This document shows positions 59,238 to 64,000 of a DNA stretch of 64,000 nt, in pieces (position 1 is the stretch's first letter; each line of letters opens with the position of its first letter). The stretch covers positions 1 to 64,000 of the forward strand of contig JBGUXP010000018.1 of the NCBI GenBank assembly GCA_045222295.1, read 5' to 3'. The position numbers and the translations under genes were made by a program. Under the pieces are notes generated by a model that ran no database searches, had not been told where the DNA came from, and saw nothing but the letters and a program-made list of their open reading frames with translations. Source of the DNA: Colimorpha sp045222295. GTDB lineage: Bacteria > Bacteroidota > Bacteroidia > Bacteroidales > P3.

Positions 59238-59675
59238 TTATTTTTTCCGCATTTTATGTTTCTTTCTGCTGTCTTTCAGTTCTTTGCGTTGCTCTTTGGT
59301 GAGCACCTGGTCGAAACGGACCTTGGTGGCATACATTTCGCGCGAAATCTCGGCCTGGATACGGGCCTCGCGGTCGAAGAGAGGATTGAGTTCCTTGGAG
59401 TGGTCACCCTCCATATCCATCAACTGGCTGATTTTTTCACACACGGCTTTCTGCTCTTTGCGCAGTTCCTCGATGCGTTTCTTCGACTCGTTGGAGATGA
59501 CTTCGAGCTTGCTTTTCTGGCTGGAGCTGAGGTCGCTGACGAGCTCAGTGATTTCGGGACGTTTCTCTGGCTCACGGCATTGGCCGGGGCCTTCGCGGTG
59601 CGGGCGCTGGGCGAAGCAGACGGCGCATTGTAACGCCATCACGGCAACTAGGGTTATCGAAAGGATTCTTTTCAT
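59238..59675 (-). CDS. Spy/CpxP-like periplasmic chaperone
   Basis: A 146-residue protein: signal peptide (MKRILSITLVAVMALQCAVCFA), then an all-helical, highly charged part with LSSSQKSKLEVISNESKKRIEEL and LTKEQRKELKDSRKKHKMRKK; the L-T-x-x-Q type repeats are the mark of Spy/CpxP proteins. These bind unfolded periplasmic proteins or tune an envelope-stress sensor. It is 20 bases after the anti-sigma gene, consistent with being a member of that regulon. Confidence 0.75.
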   Translation of the reverse strand: MKRILSITLVAVMALQCAVCFAQRPHREGPGQCREPEKRPEITELVSDLSSSQKSKLEVISNESKKRIEELRKEQKAVCEKISQLMDMEGDHSKELNPLFDREARIQAEISREMYATKVRFDQVLTKEQRKELKDSRKKHKMRKK

Positions 59676-59695
59676 GGCTATAAATGTTTTTGGAG

Positions 59696-60007
59696 TTAAT
59701 CGTAGAGGAATTCGATGGGGTTTTCGACCATATCCTCGACAGGCAGATAATACTGATAGTCGGAGACATAGGCCATCATGTCGCCTATCTGTTCCTCGTT
59801 GTAGGAGGGTCGGAAGGCTATGTTCATGACCACGAGGGCGGCGACGGCAGCGGCGGCGGTCAAGGCCACCCCGCGCCAAACCACCTTGCGGTGGTTGGGA
59901 ATGAGGTAGGGATGCTGTTGCACCTGCGCCATCACGGCGTCGACAACGTCAACCTGCTTGGGGCAGGTCTGGTTCTTAAGCTCTTGTAGTTGTTCGTCTA
60001 TATTCAT
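59696..60007 (-). CDS. Small single-pass membrane protein, probable anti-sigma factor
   Basis: A 103-residue protein: a cytoplasmic N-terminal ~45 residues (DEQLQELKNQTCPKQVDVVDAVMAQVQQHPYL), one membrane helix (GVALTAAAAVAALVVMNIAF), and a short acidic extracytoplasmic tail. The position 11 bases after an ECF sigma gene and the topology indicate an anti-sigma factor. There is no zinc-binding H-x-x-x-C-x-x-C motif, so it is not of the ZAS type. Confidence 0.65.
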   Translation of the reverse strand: MNIDEQLQELKNQTCPKQVDVVDAVMAQVQQHPYLIPNHRKVVWRGVALTAAAAVAALVVMNIAFRPSYNEEQIGDMMAYVSDYQYYLPVEDMVENPIEFLYD

Positions 60008-60018
60008 CGGTTTCGTTT

Positions 60019-60552
60019 TTACCTTTTAATTTCTTTGGCCAGGTTCTTCTTGGCCCGGAAGATGAGCGATTCCACCTTGGCGAGGGAACACTGCATGACA
60101 TCGGCAATCTGCTGGTAGGAGAAATCCTCAAAGGTGTAGAGTACCAGCGCTGTGCGCTGTTCTTCCTTGAGGTGTCCGATGGCGGTGCGGAGCTGGTCGA
60201 GTTGCTCCCGATGGATGATTTCCTGCTCGGCATTGCGGTCGGGCGACACCTCTTCGCGGGGATTCTCCAACTCGTCGCTACTGACAAAGCGCTTGCTCTT
60301 ATTCAGCATCTTGCAGACGACGTTGACAGTGATGCGGTAGATGAAAGAACTCAACTTCGAATCGAAGCGGAAGCGCGGCAGAGCCGTGTAGAGCTCGACA
60401 AAGACCTGCTGAGTGACCTCCTCGACCTCGAGGCGCGTGCCACAGAGCTTGTAGGTCAGATTGGCCACAATCTGCTGGTAACGACGCACTATTTCAGCGT
60501 ATTGCTCGGTGTCACCCGCGAGGATTTTTTCAACTATCTCTTTGTCTTCCAC
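60019..60552 (-). CDS. ECF-family RNA polymerase sigma factor
   Basis: A 177-residue sigma factor with region 2 (YAEIVRRYQQIVANLTYKL, VEEVTQQVFVELYTALPRF, SFIYRITVNVVCKML) and region 4 (LKEEQRTALVLYTFEDFSYQQIADVMQCSLAKVESLIFRAKKNL). Starts with GTG at 60552. It directs transcription of an envelope-stress type regulon that probably includes its own operon and the Spy-like gene. Confidence 0.92.
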   Translation of the reverse strand: MEDKEIVEKILAGDTEQYAEIVRRYQQIVANLTYKLCGTRLEVEEVTQQVFVELYTALPRFRFDSKLSSFIYRITVNVVCKMLNKSKRFVSSDELENPREEVSPDRNAEQEIIHREQLDQLRTAIGHLKEEQRTALVLYTFEDFSYQQIADVMQCSLAKVESLIFRAKKNLAKEIKR

Positions 60553-60658
60553 TGGCTCGATTCGTTATTAGGTACTCGATGAAAATATTTTCTTGCAGAT
60601 TTTTTCGGAAAAATATTATTTTTTTCAGATTTTTCCTTTTCTAACATCTCCCAGCTTC

Positions 60659-60713
60659 GCGGAAATCCATAAATCCAAAGAAATAGATTTATAGATTACG
60701 CCGCAGGCGGGAG
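60659..60713 (+). repeat. 54-bp repeat, intergenic copy 2 (other copy inside murL)
   Basis: Aligns with the murL segment at 19381-19437 in inverse orientation. Contains AATCCATAAATCC and GATTTATAGATT arms and ends ACGCCGCAGGCGGGAG. It lies upstream of the sigma gene and downstream of hslR. Nothing else was recognised in 60553-60719. Confidence 0.8.
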
Positions 60714-60719
60714 GTTGGT

Positions 60720-61091
60720 CTATTCGTATTTGAAGCGTTCTATCTCGCGGCGGTCATGCTTGGTGGGACGGCCTACGCCGCGGTCACGCTTCTCGAAGGC
60801 ATACTGGCGGGCCATCTGGATGCGCTCGTATTCCTCCTGGGGGGTGCGGTCAATCATAAAGCCTTGCACCAGAGGGGCTCCCACACGGTTGGGCGGAATG
60901 GCGAGGACCTCAATCTCCTTGTGCAGCTGGTCGATATTGAGGCTGTAGCGCTCCCCTTCCCTCACTTCGTGGGAAGGTTTCAGGCTGCGGCCGTCAGACG
61001 TCATACTCACCTTGCCGCACTGGCAGGCGTCGGCAGCCAACGAGCGCGTCTTGTAGAGACGCACGGCCCAGAGATACTTGTCCAGTCGCAT
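60720..61091 (-). CDS. hslR: S4-domain RNA-binding protein (Hsp15/HslR type)
   Basis: A 123-residue protein with an S4 domain at the start (MRLDKYLWAVRLYKTRSLA, ACQCGKV, KPSHEVREGERY) and a basic C-terminal tail (RDRGVGRPTKHDRREIERFKYE). Hsp15 binds 50S subunits carrying a stalled nascent chain. It overlaps the TonB gene by one base. Confidence 0.88.
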   Translation of the reverse strand: MRLDKYLWAVRLYKTRSLAADACQCGKVSMTSDGRSLKPSHEVREGERYSLNIDQLHKEIEVLAIPPNRVGAPLVQGFMIDRTPQEEYERIQMARQYAFEKRDRGVGRPTKHDRREIERFKYE

Positions 61092-61834
61092 CAGATTTTG
61101 AAGATATAAGTGATGGTGCCTATCTGCTCCTCGGGGGCATTGGTCGAGGCGTTGAAACGGGCACGTCGGGCGGCGGCTTTGGCCTGTTCAACGAGGGTGC
61201 CGGTGGTGATGGTCGACTCCTTGTAGGGGGCTTCCACGCGGGTCACCCTACCCTGCTGGTCGACCCAGATGCGCACCACAATCTTTCCCTGCTGGTTGGA
61301 ATTGTACTCGGGCTTGGGAAGCGAAACAGCGGAGCGTCCAGCCAACGAGTAGTTGCCATTGCTGCCACCCCTGCCGGAATAGTTATTGCTGTTGGGGTTG
61401 CCATCGGCCTTGCCTTGGTTGCCACTGCCTTGGGTGACACCCTGGCTGCCGCCACCGTTGTTCTGGTTGCGCTTGCCGGGGAAGAGGGCATTCTTGTTGA
61501 TTTCCGGTTCCTTGTTCTCGGGCTGGGGCTTGGCCTCGGCCGCAGGATTGGTGACATTGCCAAGCTTAGAACTGGAGGGTAGCGGCGTGGTGGTCTCAGT
61601 GCGCTGGGTGATGACTTGTTCCTGCGAGGCAGGAGGGGCATAACTGGTAGCCTCGGTGGCGGGTTCGGGGCTGTCGCCCAAGCCGAAGTCGGAATCGCCC
61701 AAATTGACCTCAACGCCCTCCTCGGGGATAGGCGGGTCGGGAGGCATATAGGCGAAGATATTGAGGCTCATGAGCAACGAGGCCAGGAGCACTATAACCG
61801 CCGTACAAATGGCTGAGGTGAGCTTGGGATTCAT
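61091..61834 (-). CDS. TonB-family energy transducer
   Basis: A 247-residue protein: N-terminal membrane anchor (AICTAVIVLLASLLMSLNIFAY), a Pro/Glu/Asn-rich spanning region with Gly/Asn stretches (NNGGGSQGVTQGSGNQG), and a C-terminal TonB-like domain (GKIVVRIWVDQQGRVTRVEAPYKESTIT, AARRARFNASTNAPEEQIGTITYIFKI). With the ExbD and ExbB proteins it powers outer-membrane transport or envelope maintenance. It overlaps exbD by 4 bases. Confidence 0.85.
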   Translation of the reverse strand: MNPKLTSAICTAVIVLLASLLMSLNIFAYMPPDPPIPEEGVEVNLGDSDFGLGDSPEPATEATSYAPPASQEQVITQRTETTTPLPSSSKLGNVTNPAAEAKPQPENKEPEINKNALFPGKRNQNNGGGSQGVTQGSGNQGKADGNPNSNNYSGRGGSNGNYSLAGRSAVSLPKPEYNSNQQGKIVVRIWVDQQGRVTRVEAPYKESTITTGTLVEQAKAAARRARFNASTNAPEEQIGTITYIFKI

Positions 61835-62253
61835 GACTCTTGTTGTTTGGGTGAGGTTGCCAAGATAACCTTATGCTTGGTACCCGTGGCATTATTTATA
61901 TTGTTGACAGCGTCGATGACGTTGACAACATCCTGCACCGGGACATCCTTGTCGGCACGCAGCACCACGCAGGCATCCTCGACACCGGCTTCGATGCCGG
62001 CCTCGATATTGCGCTGCAGGTCGGCCAACGACACCGCATTGTCGCCAACATAGAAATTGTGCTCATGGTCGATATAGACGGTGACATTCTGCTTGGCCAT
62101 GGTACGGCTCGAGCTCTCGGGGAGCATCAGTTTCACCGCATTGGGGGCGATGAGTGTGGAGGTTATCATGAAGAAGATGAGCAGAAGGAACACCAAGTCG
62201 GACATCGACGACGAGGAGGTCTCTATCCTGATTTTATTCTGTAAATGAATCAT
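61831..62253 (-). CDS. exbD: ExbD/TolR-family biopolymer transport protein
   Basis: A 140-residue protein with RIETSSSSMSDLVFLLLIFFM near the start, giving one membrane helix with the conserved Asp (proton-path residue), then a periplasmic domain (VYIDHEHNFYVGDNAVSLADL). Partner of ExbB/TolQ. It lies 23 bases after exbB. Confidence 0.92.
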   Translation of the reverse strand: MIHLQNKIRIETSSSSMSDLVFLLLIFFMITSTLIAPNAVKLMLPESSSRTMAKQNVTVYIDHEHNFYVGDNAVSLADLQRNIEAGIEAGVEDACVVLRADKDVPVQDVVNVIDAVNNINNATGTKHKVILATSPKQQES

Positions 62254-62276
62254 GGCAAATGGTTTTTCAACAATAT

Positions 62277-62984
62277 TTAGGCCGGCTCGTGGAGGAGGTC
62301 CATAAACTCGTTGGCGCGAACCTCAAGTTCGAACACCACCTTGTTGATGCGGGTGACGAGGAGGTTGTGGAGGAAGTAGCAGATGATGCCGACGATAAGA
62401 CCGCCGACGGTGGTAACCATGGCTGTATAGATGCCAGAGGCGAGCATCTGGATGTCGATGTTATTGCCGGCATGAGCCATTTCCTGGAAAGCGGAAATCA
62501 TTCCGACGACAGTGCCCAGGAAGCCAATCATGGGACCGAGTGAGGCCACAGTGGCAACCAAGGAGACGCGGCGCTCAAGATTGGCCACTTCAAGCTGACC
62601 CTCGTTCTCGATGGCAGCCTGAATGTCGGGCAGCGGACGGCCAAGGCGCGAGAAGCCCTTGTCAATCATGCGTCCCAGGGGGGTGGGAGTCTGCTTGGAG
62701 AGACTACGGGCCTCGTCGACATTACCTTCATGGACATACTGACGGATATTGTCCATAAAGACATTGTCGGCCTCGCCCTTGAGGGCGGCACTAAGGGTGA
62801 TGTATCGCTCGATGAAGATGTAGATGGCCAGCACCAGAAGGAGTGCCAATACGAGCATAATCCATCCACCATTGACAGCCATATCCCAGATGGTGATATT
62901 CTCAGGCTTTTGGGCATTAGCCACAGTTTCGACAGCTGCCTGCACGGCAGGATCGGATTGAAGCATTAACAAAGGGTTCATCAT
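62277..62984 (-). CDS. exbB: ExbB/TolQ/MotA-family proton channel protein
   Basis: A 235-residue protein with three membrane helices (GGWIMLVLALLLVLAIYIFIE, VATVASLGPMIGFLGTVVGMISAF, IYTAMVTTVGGLIVGIICYFL); LGPMIGFLGTVVGMI is the family signature. It forms the stator with ExbD. The N-terminal ~30 residues are periplasmic. Confidence 0.93.
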   Translation of the reverse strand: MMNPLLMLQSDPAVQAAVETVANAQKPENITIWDMAVNGGWIMLVLALLLVLAIYIFIERYITLSAALKGEADNVFMDNIRQYVHEGNVDEARSLSKQTPTPLGRMIDKGFSRLGRPLPDIQAAIENEGQLEVANLERRVSLVATVASLGPMIGFLGTVVGMISAFQEMAHAGNNIDIQMLASGIYTAMVTTVGGLIVGIICYFLHNLLVTRINKVVFELEVRANEFMDLLHEPA

Positions 62985-63053
62985 TGTGTTGTGTGTTTTT
63001 GGTTGCTTATAATAACGTGTTATCTTTTCATTTATTGTGCTACTTCCTGTTTT

Positions 63054-63659
63054 TTAGAAAGTCAGCGAAAAACCCAAGGTGGGCTGCAGTCCCATGGGGG
63101 TGGGTTGAATCCCCGGAGTCAGGGAGAGACTGAGATTGTCGTCAATCTGGAAGTCGTAGAGGTGACCGAAGACATAAGCGTCGATAAGGTTGAGGGCATA
63201 GATACCCACAGAGATGATAATCATCAACTGAAAATCGCGGTTATAGGCGTTGTAAAGGCTGTAGATATTGGAGGTGGGATAGGAGGCGTAGTCGGCGAGG
63301 TTGGGCGTGCCGTTATGGTTGACGCGGTAGAGGTACTCGTCCTTGAACATCGACATGCGCGTATAATTATAATGTATAAAGTACCCCATGCCGGCGAGGG
63401 CGCCATAAATGACAGGAACCTTCCATGCCTGTCCGTTGTAAATCTGCCCGCCTCCCGGAATGATCGACAGCATCATAGCCTTGCTGGCCGAGTGCTCCTT
63501 GGGGACAACCTTGGTGATACCTTGGGAGACTACAAAAGCAGAGTTGGAGACAGTATTTTGTGCACTGGCGGTGCCAACAGGACAAAAAGAAAAGAGGAGA
63601 ACCATGCTGATGCCTATCAGCAGCACAGTTCTCCTCGTTCCTCTTTCCGCCCTCATCAT
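63054..63659 (-). CDS. DUF5683 membrane protein
   Basis: A 201-residue protein: signal-anchor (VLLIGISMVLLFSFCPVG), then SKAMMLSIIPGGGQIYNGQAWKVPVIYGALAGMGYFIHYN, a Bacteroidetes DUF5683 signature with two membrane segments, and a C-terminal beta-rich tail (LSLSLTPGIQPTPMGLQPTLGFSLTF). It is 3 bases after parB, a conserved neighbourhood. Function unknown. Confidence 0.88.
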   Translation of the reverse strand: MMRAERGTRRTVLLIGISMVLLFSFCPVGTASAQNTVSNSAFVVSQGITKVVPKEHSASKAMMLSIIPGGGQIYNGQAWKVPVIYGALAGMGYFIHYNYTRMSMFKDEYLYRVNHNGTPNLADYASYPTSNIYSLYNAYNRDFQLMIIISVGIYALNLIDAYVFGHLYDFQIDDNLSLSLTPGIQPTPMGLQPTLGFSLTF

Positions 63660-63662
63660 GTT

Positions 63663-64000
63663 TTATTTCTCAAGGAGCGACATGATGCGCTCGAAATCGC
63701 TGTCGGAGTTGAAGAGGATGGTCAGCGAGCCTTTGCCACGCTGCGAACGCTTGATTTCCACAGTCGACTGGAGGCGCTCCTTCAGACGGCTCTGGGCAGC
63801 AGCATGGACGGCAGGCAAATCGCCACGCTTCTTGACGGGCGCCACGGGTTTCTTCTTGGCATTCTTGGCCATCTCCTCAGCCTGGTGGACCGAGAGGTGA
63901 CGGTCGATGATGGCATGCAAAATCTCGAGGTGCAGGTCGATATCCTCCACATTCACCAGAGCGCGGGCGTGCGCCATGCTGATTTGGTCGTTGCTCAAGG
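63663..64000 (-). CDS. parB: Chromosome-partitioning protein ParB, C-terminal part (cut by window edge)
   Basis: About 112 codons at the 3' end of parB. SNDQISMAHARALVNVEDIDLHLEI is the helix-turn-helix end of the ParB DNA-binding domain; the C-terminal dimerisation region follows (KGSLTILFNSDSDFERIMSLLEK) after a Lys/Pro-rich linker (KNAKKKPVAPVKKRGD). The N-terminal CTPase domain is outside the window. No parS site was seen. Confidence 0.88.
   Translation of the reverse strand, partial: LSNDQISMAHARALVNVEDIDLHLEILHAIIDRHLSVHQAEEMAKNAKKKPVAPVKKRGDLPAVHAAAQSRLKERLQSTVEIKRSQRGKGSLTILFNSDSDFERIMSLLEK

Overview
The window comes from a member of the Bacteroidales. Supporting signs are Bacteroidetes promoters (TTTG, 19-20 bases, TAnnTTTG) in front of many genes, a C-terminal type IX secretion sorting domain on a surface protein, BspA-type leucine-rich repeats, DUF2723, DUF1573, DUF5683, a GH3/beta-lactamase fusion, and the order leuS-nusB-DUF1573-yajC-ybbR-coaE. 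Composition is moderately GC-rich, with AT-rich intergenic stretches. No rRNA, tRNA or CRISPR array was seen. Genus cannot be fixed from this sequence.

Layout. 1-3.5 kb: a ribosomally-synthesised-peptide (RiPP) type locus on the minus strand: radical SAM/SPASM enzyme, a 41-residue candidate precursor peptide, PqqD-like protein, S24/S26 peptidase and HprK-like kinase, behind a consensus promoter. 3.5-15 kb: xerD, mtgA, gapA, a fabG-like reductase, a BtuF-like lipoprotein, an acyltransferase, an FKBP isomerase, a glycosyltransferase, pruA, a chimeric transposase remnant and glnS. 15-20 kb: a lipoprotein, an M20 amidohydrolase and a murL-murD2 pair, the alternative route to D-glutamate in peptidoglycan. 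20-27 kb: TetR-regulated RND efflux operon ending in a PII-like gene. 27-39.5 kb: type IX cargo protein, YgiQ, pgk, atpB, a DUF2723 membrane protein, a four-helix-bundle gene and arginine deiminase. 39.7-50 kb: alpha-2-macroglobulin, OmpA-like protein, a Thr/Pro repeat protein, uridine phosphorylase and a DnaJ protein. 50-58.7 kb: GH3/beta-lactamase, coaE, ybbR, yajC, DUF1573, nusB and leuS. 58.8-64 kb: a type IX tail remnant, an ECF sigma/anti-sigma/Spy cluster, hslR, tonB-exbD-exbB, DUF5683 and parB (cut by the edge).

The most unusual feature is the repeat content. Eight copies of a GC-rich palindromic element (core CTCCCCTAAGTTAGGGGAG) lie inside protein-coding sequence, six in conserved genes (glnS, M20 amidohydrolase, ygiQ) and two in type IX sorting domains. 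All are in the single reading frame that avoids the stop codons of the core, in both orientations, and none was seen between genes. They resemble in principle the Rickettsia palindromic elements but are unrelated in sequence. A second layer consists of short tandem arrays with unit lengths of 7, 8, 9 or 11 bp, usually 3-5 units. The 11-bp arrays are intergenic and built around a central palindrome; many of the 7-, 8- and 9-bp arrays lie in frame in variable loops of murD2, leuS and the alpha-2-macroglobulin. A 54-bp repeat is shared between murL and an intergenic site. Together they suggest a genome in which small DNA repeats repeatedly enter genes and are kept as extra protein loops.
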